Source: QHXW01 sp963768075 | GTDB taxonomy: Bacteria; Acidobacteriota; Terriglobia; Bryobacterales; Bryobacteraceae | Length of the DNA stretch: 64,000 nt | Direction: 5' to 3' | NCBI GenBank assembly: GCA_963768075.1 | Contig: CAVYHD010000050.1 | Coordinates: 124,001-188,000 of the forward strand | In this document: one piece after another, positions 17,313 to 25,932 of the stretch | Layout of the letters: every line of letters starts with the position of its first letter | How positions within the stretch are numbered: the first letter of the stretch is position 1 | The notes under the pieces: generated by a model | Seen by the model: the letters and a program-made list of their open reading frames with translations, nothing else | Told to the model about the DNA's origin: nothing | Databases searched by the model: none | Position numbers and translations under genes: made by a program

Positions 17313-18554
17313 TCAGTGGATGGTCCGCGTTTTGCGGTTCATGTAGTCCATCAGCAGGTATTGGCCCAGCGTGTAGGGCGTCGTGAAGTAGGCTTTGCCG
17401 CGGCAGATCTCCGTGACCTTTTGCACAAAGTTCACCAGACCGTAGTCGCTGGCCAGCATGAAGGTGTTGATCAGAATGCCCTGTTTCTTGCAGCGATTCA
17501 CTTCCTCGAGCGTGCGGCTGATCACCAGCGGATCAAGTCCGAACGCGTTCCGGTACATGCGGCCGTCGTCGAGCGTAAGTGCCGAGGGTTTTCCATCGGT
17601 AATCATGACGATCTGCCGCATGTCTTTCTTTTCCTGAGCGAGAAGGCGCTGTGCGAGGATCAATCCGTCGCGGGTGTTGGTGTAGTAGGGTCCCACCTGC
17701 ACACGCGCCAATTGGCTGATGTCGAGTTCTTCCGCGGAATCGTGAAACAGCACGCAGCGCAGACTGTCGCCAGGGTACTGGGTGCGGATCAAGTGCGCCA
17801 GCGCGAGCGCCACTTTCTTTGCCGGGGTGAAGCGATCTTCGCCGTAGAGAATCATGCTGTGGCTGCAGTCGAGCATGAGCACGGTCGCACAGGAGCTTTG
17901 ATACTCGCACTGGTGCACGTGCAGGTCCGAATACTCCATGTCGAGCGGCACCTTCGCGCCTTCACGGCGAATCGCCGAAAACAGCGTCTCACTGATATCC
18001 AAGTTCAGCGTATCGCCGAATTCATACTGCTTGGACGAGCCCGAAGCCTCGATGCCGGTGGCGAGATCGCGCGTATCGTGGCGTCCGAAGCTGGATTTTC
18101 CGAGCGATCCCAGCAGCTCCTTGAGCGTCTTGAAGCCCAGAAAGTCCAGCGATTTATCGGTGACCTCGAACTTTACCTTGCTGTCCGGCCCGTTGCCGGC
18201 GCCGCCGCCGTTCGGCGTTTGCTCCGGATTTTGGTCGTCCACGGTGATGTGGCCGTCGTCGATCATCTTCTGCACGAGGCGGTCGAGGAGCTGCTGTAAT
18301 TGCTCCGCGGAGAGACCCTGGAGCTTCTCCATCATTTGCTCCATCCGGTCGTCGGGAAACATCTTGCCCTGTTCGAGAGCCTGCTGGATGGCGTTCTTGA
18401 GATCTTCGAGGGTGTGTTCGTTCCACTCGCTGAAGGGCATGGATTGGGTATTGAAGCCGCTCTCGAGCAGGAAATCGGAGAGAGCTTGCAGAAGGTCTTC
18501 GGAATCGATGCCGAAGTCTTCTCCGGTGTAGCGGGAGTACTTGATCCACTTCAT
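17313..18554 (-). CDS. VWA-domain protein, partner of the MoxR-like ATPase
   Basis: 413 residues when started at ATG 18554 (MKWIKYSRYTGEDFGIDSED). N-terminal half is acidic and helical with Met/Glu/Gln-rich stretches; the von Willebrand A domain from about residue 215 has the MIDAS residues DCSHS (VLMLDCSHSMI), the TNTRDGL Thr, and ITDGKPSAL. As written it is joined in frame to the upstream ATPase, but the sequence MKWIKYSRYTGEDFG has the look of a protein start, and a likely true stop of the ATPase lies 5 nt before it. MoxR/VWA pairs act together as chelatase- or chaperone-like complexes. Confidence 0.85.
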   Translation of the reverse strand: MKWIKYSRYTGEDFGIDSEDLLQALSDFLLESGFNTQSMPFSEWNEHTLEDLKNAIQQALEQGKMFPDDRMEQMMEKLQGLSAEQLQQLLDRLVQKMIDDGHITVDDQNPEQTPNGGGAGNGPDSKVKFEVTDKSLDFLGFKTLKELLGSLGKSSFGRHDTRDLATGIEASGSSKQYEFGDTLNLDISETLFSAIRREGAKVPLDMEYSDLHVHQCEYQSSCATVLMLDCSHSMILYGEDRFTPAKKVALALAHLIRTQYPGDSLRCVLFHDSAEELDISQLARVQVGPYYTNTRDGLILAQRLLAQEKKDMRQIVMITDGKPSALTLDDGRMYRNAFGLDPLVISRTLEEVNRCKKQGILINTFMLASDYGLVNFVQKVTEICRGKAYFTTPYTLGQYLLMDYMNRKTRTIH

Positions 18555-18559
18555 GGTCC

Positions 18560-20054
18560 CTAGTTGTATTGACGGCGGTAGCCGCGCGGCGGGTTGCCTT
18601 CCTCGCGCCCTCCGGCTTCCCGGCGCTTTTTCCTCCGCGGCAAACCCGCGCTCCTCGGAACGGCTGATACGCCGGTGAGCGTACAAACCCTCCAGGATGA
18701 ACTCCGCGGCCGCGGCGCGCACCGCGTCGGGCTCGCTCACACCCAAACCCAGGCTGCGCACTTTTTCCATCAGCCCCTGGATGGAGGCCAACTGCTGCAC
18801 CATGGTGGCGGAATCCACGCTTTCGTCAAGCTTCAACGAACCGCCGAGATCGAACCATTGGACGATCGGCCCGACATTGGCGGCCTCAAAGTACTTGTCG
18901 TAGATCTTGCCCACTGAAATGCGGATCAACTCGCGAGCTACGGCATCGCCGCCTTTCAGCTCGCCTTCGTATTCGAGCTCCAGCTTGCCGGTGATGGAGG
19001 AGAGGGCGGCATAGATGTCCAGCACGCGCGGCACCGCTACGGGTTCCTTAGAGCGCAGGGCACGCCGCTCGGCGTTCGAGACCACGTTTTCCAGCACCGA
19101 AATCGGCAGCCGCTGGGAAACACCTGAGCGCTTGTCGACTTTTTTGTCTTCGCGCGCCACAAACGCGAGCTGCTCGATGATTTCGCGGATATACGCCGGC
19201 ACCACCGTGCGAATCGGCGAGGGCCGGTTCAGCCAGGCTTCCTGCTCCGTGATCTCGAGCCCCTGTTCGAGCGACGCGGGATAGTGCGTGCGAATTTCAC
19301 TGCCGATGCGATCCTTGAGCGGCGTGATGATCTTGCCGCGCGCGGTGTAATCTTCCGGGTTTGCGGTAAAGACCAACAGCAGATCGAGCGGCAGGCGAAC
19401 CGGATAGCCTTTGATCTGCACATCGCCTTCCTGCATGATGTTGAACAGGCCCACCTGAATCTTGCCCGCCAGGTCCGGCAGCTCATTGATGGCGAAGATG
19501 CCACGGTTGGCTCGCGGCACCAGGCCATAGTGCACCGTCAGTTCGTGCGAGATGTCATGGCCGCGGCGCGCTGCCTTGATGGGATCGATGTCGCCGATCA
19601 TGTCCGCAATGGTGACGTCGGGAGTAGCGAGCTTTTCGACGTAGCGGTGATCGGGTTCGAGCCACGCGATGGGCGTCGCGTCCCCTTGCTCGGCGATCAG
19701 GTCCCGGCATCGCCTGCAGATTGGCCGGTACGGGTTGTCGTGAATCTCGCAGCCGTCGATGTATGGCACGGCTGGATCGAGCAGCGTCGTCAGCATGCGA
19801 ACGAGGCGCGTTTTGGCCTGTCCGCGCAGTCCCAGCAGAATAAAGTTGTGCCGCGACAGGATGGCGTTGGTCACCTGCGGCACGACTGTGTCTTCGTATC
19901 CGACGATGCCTGGAAACAAGGTTTCACCGCGCTGCAGCTTGCAGATCAGATTGCTGCGAAGCTCATCTTTGACACTTCTGGCGGCGGCACGATCTTCCGA
20001 AAAATTACTCTTACGTAATAAGCCGATGGTGTTGGGGAGTTCCCGAGTGGTCAT
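18560..20054 (-). CDS. MoxR/ChlI-type AAA ATPase (C-terminus out of frame)
   Basis: About 497 residues. Magnesium-chelatase-type AAA module with a degenerate Walker A GLRGQAKTR (GxGKT replaced by QAKT), Walker B-like GIFAINELPDL, sensor NPEDYTARGKIITPLKDRIGS, and a Cys pair in ICRRCRDL. Near a run of five A (plus strand 18627-18631) the frame shifts: one frame runs into the VWA gene to give an apparent 913-residue fusion, the other reads KKRREAGGREEGNPP then RGYRRQYN and stops at TAG 18560. The second looks like the natural end. Divergent from the APC permease. Confidence 0.82.
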
Positions 20055-20260
20055 GGTGAAATGTCCCGACCTTTACGGCGATTGTAACAGACGCGGGGAA
20101 GGGAAGATGTGAAGAAACGCGGCCGCGGCGCTTCGCCATTATGTATCGCGCGCGGGCCAGGGCTTTGTGGAAGTGGCCGCGCACGAGTCCCGGCTGCTCG
20201 GTGGTGTATACTGTCGGCTTCACGCAGCGCCGAAATCGAGATCCCGCTTCAGGGAGAAGA

Positions 20261-21619
20261 ATGGCCGAAATCCCCACCGCCGCCAGTAGCGCACCGCGAC
20301 TGAAGCGCGCTCTCACACTTTGGGACCTGGTTCTCTACGGCGTAATCGTGCTCCAGCCGACCGCCCCAATGGCGGTATTCGGGGTGATCAATGCCCGTGG
20401 CCGGGGTCACGTCGTCACTACGATCCTCATCGCGCTGGTCGCCATGCTGTTCACCGCGATCGCCTACGGACGAATGGCGCGCGCTTATCCCAGTGCGGGC
20501 TCCGCCTTCACGTACGTCGGGCAGGAGATCAACCCAGCCCTCGGCTACATTACTGGATGGAGCATGGTAATGGACTACATGCTCAACCCGCTAATCTGCA
20601 TCGTCTGGTGCAGCGAGGCATCCATGAGATTTGCCCCCGCGGCGCCGTACTGGATCTGGTACATCTTCTACTTCCTCATGTTTACCGGACTTAATCTGCG
20701 CGGGGTCAAGACGTCGGCGCGCATCAACGCGGGGTTGGCGACCGGCATGGGCCTGGTGGTTGCCGTCTTTTTCGTCGCGGCAGCCCGTTATATATTCGGC
20801 CACCCGCACGACGGCATCAGTTTCTTCACGCGGCCCTTTTACGATCCAGCGACCTTCAACGTCGGCGCGGTCCTCGGCGGTACTTCCATTGCGGTCCTTA
20901 CCTATATCGGCTTCGACGGGATCTCGACGCTCTCTGAAGAAGTCGAGAATCCGCGGCGCAACATACTGTTGGCCACCGTGCTCACTTGCGTCGCGGTAGG
21001 CCTGCTTTCGGCGATGGAATGTTATGCCGCCCAACTGGTATGGCCATACCCTGAGGCCTTTCGCGACAACGATACGGCCTTCGTGGATGTCTCCGCGCGC
21101 GCCGCCGGCAGCTGGTTCTTCGGGGTGATGAACATAACACTGATCGTGGCTAACTTCGGTTCCGGGATGGCGGCGCAGCTCGGTGCGGCGCGCTTGCTGT
21201 ACGGAATGGGACGCAGCAACGCTTTGCCCAAGAAATTTTTCGGAGCCGTGGATACCAAGCGGCGCATCCCGCGCAACAGCGTGATCTTCGTCGGCGTAGT
21301 CGCCCTGGCTGGCGCCTTCAAAATATCCTACGCCCTCGGCGCGGAAATGCTCAACTTCGGTGCGCTGATCGCTTTCATGGGGGTCAACGCCGCTTCTTTC
21401 ATGAGGTACTACGTCCGCGCTCCGGAAAAGAAACTGGTGAACCTGATCCCGCCTGTCCTGGGATTCCTGGTCTGCCTGCTGCTATGGCTGAACCTCAGCC
21501 GGCCCGCGCAAATCGCCGGGTCGATCTGGATGATTGTCGGCATCGCTTTCGGCGTATGGAAGACGCGCGGATTCCGCGGCGCGCTCATCGACTTTGAATT
21601 GCCGCCGGAAGACGCGTAG
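20261..21619 (+). CDS. APC-family amino acid permease
   Basis: 452 residues from ATG 20261, preceded by a good ribosome site (AGGGAGAAG). About twelve membrane helices; the first carries the APC signature LYGVIVLQPTAPMAVFGVIN, followed by YPSAGSAFTYVGQEINPALGYITGW and YIGFDGISTLSEEVENPRRNI. Secondary transport of amino acids or related amines; the substrate cannot be read from sequence. The upstream extension to 20141 has no support. Divergent from the MoxR-like ATPase. Confidence 0.9.
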   Translation: MAEIPTAASSAPRLKRALTLWDLVLYGVIVLQPTAPMAVFGVINARGRGHVVTTILIALVAMLFTAIAYGRMARAYPSAGSAFTYVGQEINPALGYITGWSMVMDYMLNPLICIVWCSEASMRFAPAAPYWIWYIFYFLMFTGLNLRGVKTSARINAGLATGMGLVVAVFFVAAARYIFGHPHDGISFFTRPFYDPATFNVGAVLGGTSIAVLTYIGFDGISTLSEEVENPRRNILLATVLTCVAVGLLSAMECYAAQLVWPYPEAFRDNDTAFVDVSARAAGSWFFGVMNITLIVANFGSGMAAQLGAARLLYGMGRSNALPKKFFGAVDTKRRIPRNSVIFVGVVALAGAFKISYALGAEMLNFGALIAFMGVNAASFMRYYVRAPEKKLVNLIPPVLGFLVCLLLWLNLSRPAQIAGSIWMIVGIAFGVWKTRGFRGALIDFELPPEDA

Positions 21620-21631
21620 ATCGCCGGCCGC

Positions 21632-22363
21632 TTATTTTTCCGGCTTGTTGAACCTGGCGTCCTCGACCGGGACGTTCTGCTTAATCTCAGTGAAGCGGTA
21701 GGTCAGCGTGTAGTCGGGAGTCTTGCGGCGGACCGTTGCGGGAAGCTTCAGACCTTCCACGTCCTTGTAATCATCGTAATCGACCTCATACAGAACGATG
21801 CCGTCATCGATGTTCACGCGCTCGAAATCGCGGCGCACCAGCAGGCCGGATTCCACGTCGAAGTATAGTTTCTCTGTCGCACCGTCGGGCGACGTGGCGT
21901 CAATGACATACGCATCGCGATCATCAACCTTGGTTTTGCCGCTGAGGGCCATCTTCGGGAACAGCTCCTTGAGCCGGGCCTCGCGGTAAAAATCATAGTC
22001 GCGCTTGGCGGCGGTCTGTTCCGCCTTGCCAGTTTCGTGGAGGCCGGAATCCGGATCCTTTCCCCAGCCGGTTGCGCCGTTCCATCCCTCCAACATCTCA
22101 CCTCCGTCGCCCAGGTTCACGACAGCAAGGTACTTGTCCGGAGCCTTGGTGAACACCTCCGCGGGCGAGGTGGTGCCATCATCCGAGTTCTCGAGCGTCC
22201 CCTTCATCGTGCGGCTGGTCACCTTTTCGAGGGCATCCTTGCCGCCGACGGCCTGCACGTAGTGGTCGAGGATCTGGTCGACGCTGGGTGCGCTTGCACC
22301 TTGCGGCGCGGCGAGGAGGCCCAAGGCCGGGCACAACATTACGAGAGTCCATGATGCTTTCAT
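21632..22363 (-). CDS. Exported LolA-like protein (outer-membrane lipoprotein-sorting family)
   Basis: 243 residues from ATG 22363 (two further in-frame ATG lie up to 22399). Signal peptide MKASWTLVMLCPALGLLAAP. Mature start PSVDQILDHYVQAVGGKDALEKV and strands RTMKGTLENSDDG, YVIDATSPDGATEKLYFDVE, GLLVRRDFERVNIDDGI, LYEVDYDDYKDVEGLKLP are typical of acidobacterial zinc-protease-associated or LolA-like domains. Substrate unknown. Tail-to-tail with the permease, 12 nt apart. Confidence 0.72.
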   Translation of the reverse strand: MKASWTLVMLCPALGLLAAPQGASAPSVDQILDHYVQAVGGKDALEKVTSRTMKGTLENSDDGTTSPAEVFTKAPDKYLAVVNLGDGGEMLEGWNGATGWGKDPDSGLHETGKAEQTAAKRDYDFYREARLKELFPKMALSGKTKVDDRDAYVIDATSPDGATEKLYFDVESGLLVRRDFERVNIDDGIVLYEVDYDDYKDVEGLKLPATVRRKTPDYTLTYRFTEIKQNVPVEDARFNKPEK

Positions 22364-22430
22364 AGCGAGCATCATACGCCAACGAAGGCCCGGCATCAAC
22401 GCTTGCCGCCACTGGCACCTCCCGAATCAA

Positions 22431-22436
22431 TATAAT
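22431..22436 (+). promoter_or_regulatory. Perfect -10 hexamer just before the creatininase-family gene
   Basis: TATAAT ends 7 nt before the ATG at 22444. A transcript starting about 7 nt downstream would begin at the start codon itself, making a leaderless mRNA; no Shine-Dalgarno sequence is visible in the gap. A good -35 at 17-bp spacing is lacking (TTGCCG at 22403-22408 is 22 bp away), so this is suggestive only. Confidence 0.35.
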
Positions 22437-22443
22437 CACACGC

Positions 22444-23307
22444 ATGAACTGGCATCGCATTTGTGTCTGTATGGTTGCGACCGCCGCCATGGCGGCAGCG
22501 CAACCGCTTTCCGTGAAATGGGAGGAACTGACGGCCGAAGACTTTGTCCAGGCGATTCAACGATCGCAGGGCACGTGCCTGCTGCCATTCGGCATCCTCG
22601 AGAAGCACGGCCCGCAGTTGCCGCTCGGCACGGACCTGATCAACGTCCGTTATGTCTCGCTTCACGGCGCCGCGCAGGAGTACGCCGTCGTGTATCCCGA
22701 ATACTATTTCGGGCAAATCTTTGAGGCCAAACACGAGCCGGGAACCATTGCCTATAGCGCGAAGCTGCAGCTCGAATTGCTGCAGGAGACCACGGATGAG
22801 ATGGCGCGCAACGGGTGCAAGAAGATCATCATCGTGAACGGCCACGGGGGCAACAACAGCCTGCTGCCATTCTTCGCGCAGTCGCAGATGGCCACGCCAC
22901 GCGACTACGTCGTGTACGTCTTCCAGCATGCTGGTGCGCCTGCGGGCCGCCCGGCCCTCAAGTCGAAGACCGATTCCCACGCCGGTGAAAGCGAAACTTC
23001 ACACACCATGGTGTCGCGACCGGACCTGGTGCACTTAGATCGCGCGGCCAGAGAAAACGGTTCCGACCAGAACCGTCAGGATCTGCCGAGGGGGGTATAT
23101 ACGGGGATTTGGTGGTACGCCAAGTTTCCCGAGCACTACGCCGGTGACGCTACAGGCGCCAATATAGCGCTGGGCGAGTTCGATATGAAAGCCTGGGCGG
23201 ACGACTTGATCAACGTGATTCGGGCGGTGAAGGCGGACCAGGTCAGCCCACGGCTGCAAAAGGAGTTTTTCGAGAAGGCGAAGAATCCGCTGGAGACGAA
23301 GCAGTAA
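22444..23307 (+). CDS. Creatininase-family amidohydrolase with an export signal
   Basis: 287 residues. Creatininase-family metal ligands are present: Glu53 and His55 (GILEKHGPQLPLGTD, with Asp64), His133 in VNGHGGNN, and Glu in DSHAGESETS (about 176-185). The family hydrolyses cyclic or linear amides such as creatinine or formamidopyrimidines, usually in the cytoplasm. This one starts with MNWHRICVCMVATAAMAAAQ, a plausible signal peptide, so it is probably periplasmic and of other specificity. Tail-to-tail with the PaaK-like gene, 7 nt apart. Confidence 0.85.
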   Translation: MNWHRICVCMVATAAMAAAQPLSVKWEELTAEDFVQAIQRSQGTCLLPFGILEKHGPQLPLGTDLINVRYVSLHGAAQEYAVVYPEYYFGQIFEAKHEPGTIAYSAKLQLELLQETTDEMARNGCKKIIIVNGHGGNNSLLPFFAQSQMATPRDYVVYVFQHAGAPAGRPALKSKTDSHAGESETSHTMVSRPDLVHLDRAARENGSDQNRQDLPRGVYTGIWWYAKFPEHYAGDATGANIALGEFDMKAWADDLINVIRAVKADQVSPRLQKEFFEKAKNPLETKQ

Positions 23308-23314
23308 CCCGCGA

Positions 23315-24610
23315 TCAGACGCGCACCCAACGCTTTGCCTTCATCTCAAAGCGCGGCAGGCGACCGGCGGGGACGAGTGAAACCGAAACGCGCAGGTTGA
23401 AGGCCGTGCGGATCGACGTTTCCAGGCGTTCCGCGAGTCCCAATTCGCTCGCGTCGTGTGCGGGTTCAATCTGAATTTTCAGGTCCGGCAGCGCACGATC
23501 GGTGTGGATCTCGACCCGGTATTCCGCCACCTCGCCAGAACTGCGCAAGATCTGCTCGATCGCGCTGGGATAAACATTGACGCCGCGCACGACGAGCATG
23601 TCATCGGTGCGTCCCAGGATTCCGCCTTCGAGGGCCAGTTCATAACTGCCGCACTCACAGGGCGAGCTCGTTGCCGCCTGCACAACGTCACCGGTGCGGT
23701 ATCGCAACAAGGGCGACCCGACCCGGCCGAGGTTCGTCAGTGCCAGTTCGCCGCTCGATCCCGGCTCCACTGCGCGCCCGGTTTCCGGATCAACGATCTC
23801 GGCGATGAAAGAGGACTCGATCACGTGCAGAACGCCGGCACGTTTGGGACAACCGTAGCTAACGGGTCCGACCTCCGTCATGCCGTGGTGATCCACGATG
23901 CGTGCTCCGTGCCATAGGTTTTCGATTTGCGCTCGCGTTCCCGGAATACTGCCGCCGGGCTCACCGCTGACGATCAGGGCCCTGATCTTGGAATCGGACA
24001 GGTCGATTCGCTCCTCTTCCGCGACCTCCGCGAGGCGTATTGCATAAGTCGGTGTGCAGCAGAGCACGGTCACGCCGTTATCGAGGATGGTGCGCAACCG
24101 CGAAGTACTGCTCATGCCGCCGCCGGGAATGGACAGGAATCCAAGGCGCGCCGCACATTCAAAAGCAGTCCAGAAACCCAGGAACGGGCCGAAGGAGAAA
24201 GCGAAGAAGATGTGGTCTTGCGGCGTGATGCCCGCCGCTCCGTAGACGCGGGTCCAATTATCCAACATCCAGTCCCAGCTTTCGACGGTATCGAGCCAGT
24301 ACAAGGGTCGTCCCATTGTGCCGCTGGTCTGGCTGAACCGCCGGTAACACTCCAGGCTGAATGTGAGGTTGGTGCCGTAGGGCGGGTGGTTCTGCTGATC
24401 GGCGATGACCTCCTCTTTCCGCGTGAAGGGCATGGACTGAGTAAACTCTTTCAAGCTCGATATTCCCGACTCGAGCCGCGCGGCGCGGAGTTTGGCGGAG
24501 TAGAAGCGATTGCCGGTGCGCAAAGCCCCTACGAGCGCATTCAGCTTGCTAAGTTGCTCGGCTTCCACCGCAAGACGGCGTAACGAAGGCGAGGCGTGTG
24601 ATGGCCGCAT
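23315..24610 (-). CDS. Phenylacetate-CoA ligase (PaaK)-like AMP-forming enzyme
   Basis: 431 residues. Adenylate-forming motifs: FSQTSGTMGRPLYW (P-loop, about 92-105), HHGMTEVGPVSYGCP, RYRTGDVV, and a C-terminal subdomain GRTDDMLVVRGVNVYPSAIE. A Cys pair in PCECG and GCP may hold a structural metal. PaaK enzymes turn aryl acids into CoA thioesters; here the acid is unknown. Third gene of an operon with a radical SAM enzyme and a halogenase-like flavoprotein (17-nt gap). Confidence 0.87.
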   Translation of the reverse strand: MRPSHASPSLRRLAVEAEQLSKLNALVGALRTGNRFYSAKLRAARLESGISSLKEFTQSMPFTRKEEVIADQQNHPPYGTNLTFSLECYRRFSQTSGTMGRPLYWLDTVESWDWMLDNWTRVYGAAGITPQDHIFFAFSFGPFLGFWTAFECAARLGFLSIPGGGMSSTSRLRTILDNGVTVLCCTPTYAIRLAEVAEEERIDLSDSKIRALIVSGEPGGSIPGTRAQIENLWHGARIVDHHGMTEVGPVSYGCPKRAGVLHVIESSFIAEIVDPETGRAVEPGSSGELALTNLGRVGSPLLRYRTGDVVQAATSSPCECGSYELALEGGILGRTDDMLVVRGVNVYPSAIEQILRSSGEVAEYRVEIHTDRALPDLKIQIEPAHDASELGLAERLETSIRTAFNLRVSVSLVPAGRLPRFEMKAKRWVRV

Positions 24611-24627
24611 GGCGGTGATGAGAAGGG

Positions 24628-25923
24628 CTAGCTGCTTGAGCCGGCATTCGTCGGCGTGCTTTCTTGCGGATTTTGCTCGAGCGCCTTCCCGTGCGCGAGC
24701 GGGGCTGGAACGCCGGCAAACTCCGCGACCGCGCGAAACAGCGGGTCAAAATCCAGCCACAGATTACCCATCAGGCAATCAGTCATGTCCCCCTTAAAGT
24801 CGGGGTACCGCGAGAGGAACGTACGAAAGCGAAACTCATGGTCGTAAAACGTATAAACCAGACGGCGCATGGACTCGATACCGTGACAGAGCTGCTCTCC
24901 GTAGTCGCGAAAGCGAGAGGCCGAGGTATCTCCGGCATCGAGCGCCGCATCTACGGCGTCAGCGCCCATTTCGCCGCTGCGCAATGCTAGAAAGACACCG
25001 GAAGAGAAGACCGGATCGAGAAAGGAAAAGGCATCGCCAATGAGGAGCAATCCGTCTCCCGCGCAGTGCCGCGACCGGTACGAATACTCGCCCGTGACAC
25101 GATATTCTCCTACCTGCTGGCCAGCCGCCAAATGCTGCTCAATCCACTTATTAACTGCTACCTCGCGATGAAAAATCGTCTTAGGGTCGCGCGAGTCCCG
25201 GTATAAGTAATCCTTCTCCGCGACTATGCCCACACTAATGACGTCGTTAGGCAGAGGTATATACCAAAACCATCCTTTGTCGGGAACATAGGCAACGGTG
25301 GTTGCTCCCTCATCGATTCCGGGGTCCCGCAGGGCACCCTTGTAGTAAGTCCACACAGCGATCTTATTCAGGCGAGGATCGCGCACCTTCCACCCCCGGC
25401 GCGCCAGAGTGAACGCATCGCGCCCCGTCGCATCGATAGTAATAGGAGCGCGAAACTCATGGGTAACACCACTCTTGGTCGCGGCCACGACCCCGCTCAC
25501 CGCGCCGTTTTCTTCGATGGTCTCCTTGACCAGCGTCTCCTCCATCACCTCCGCGCCCTTAGCCCGCGCGTTGTTGAGGAGCATCTGGTCGAATTCGCTG
25601 CGCAGCACCTGCCAGGTGTCCGCCGCCTCATGATGTAATTGTTGAGAAAAGTAGAAGGGCTGGGATTGTTTTCCACTAATACTGACAAACTGGACGCTAT
25701 ATTTCCTGGTAAAGTGCGATTGTCTCATCTGCTCAATCAAACCGATGCGTTTGAGCGGATAGTAAGTATACGGAATCAGCGACTCACCGATGTGATAGCG
25801 CGGGAACTTTTCCTTCTCCAAAAGAATAACGCGCCGGCCCTTCTGCGCTAATACTGTCGCCGCGGCCGACCCTGCCGGTCCGCCTCCAATCACAATTGCG
25901 TCGTAAGTCGTATAAGTCGCCAT
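24628..25923 (-). CDS. FAD-dependent oxidoreductase of the flavin-dependent halogenase type
   Basis: 431 residues. FAD-binding GGGPAGSAAATVLAQKG (about 13-29), KFPRYHIGESLIPY, and GDAFSFLDPVFSSG. Two halogenase-family signatures are visible: WxWxIP (GWFWYIPL) and FxxPxxSxG (FLDPVFSSG). A Lys in HFTRKYSVQF is near where the catalytic Lys of these enzymes sits. This supports a flavin-dependent halogenase or a close non-halogenating relative; many such acidobacterial proteins are uncharacterised. 9 nt after the radical SAM gene, 17 nt before the PaaK-like gene. Confidence 0.8.
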   Translation of the reverse strand: MATYTTYDAIVIGGGPAGSAAATVLAQKGRRVILLEKEKFPRYHIGESLIPYTYYPLKRIGLIEQMRQSHFTRKYSVQFVSISGKQSQPFYFSQQLHHEAADTWQVLRSEFDQMLLNNARAKGAEVMEETLVKETIEENGAVSGVVAATKSGVTHEFRAPITIDATGRDAFTLARRGWKVRDPRLNKIAVWTYYKGALRDPGIDEGATTVAYVPDKGWFWYIPLPNDVISVGIVAEKDYLYRDSRDPKTIFHREVAVNKWIEQHLAAGQQVGEYRVTGEYSYRSRHCAGDGLLLIGDAFSFLDPVFSSGVFLALRSGEMGADAVDAALDAGDTSASRFRDYGEQLCHGIESMRRLVYTFYDHEFRFRTFLSRYPDFKGDMTDCLMGNLWLDFDPLFRAVAEFAGVPAPLAHGKALEQNPQESTPTNAGSSS

Positions 25924-25932
25924 TGATTTGCG

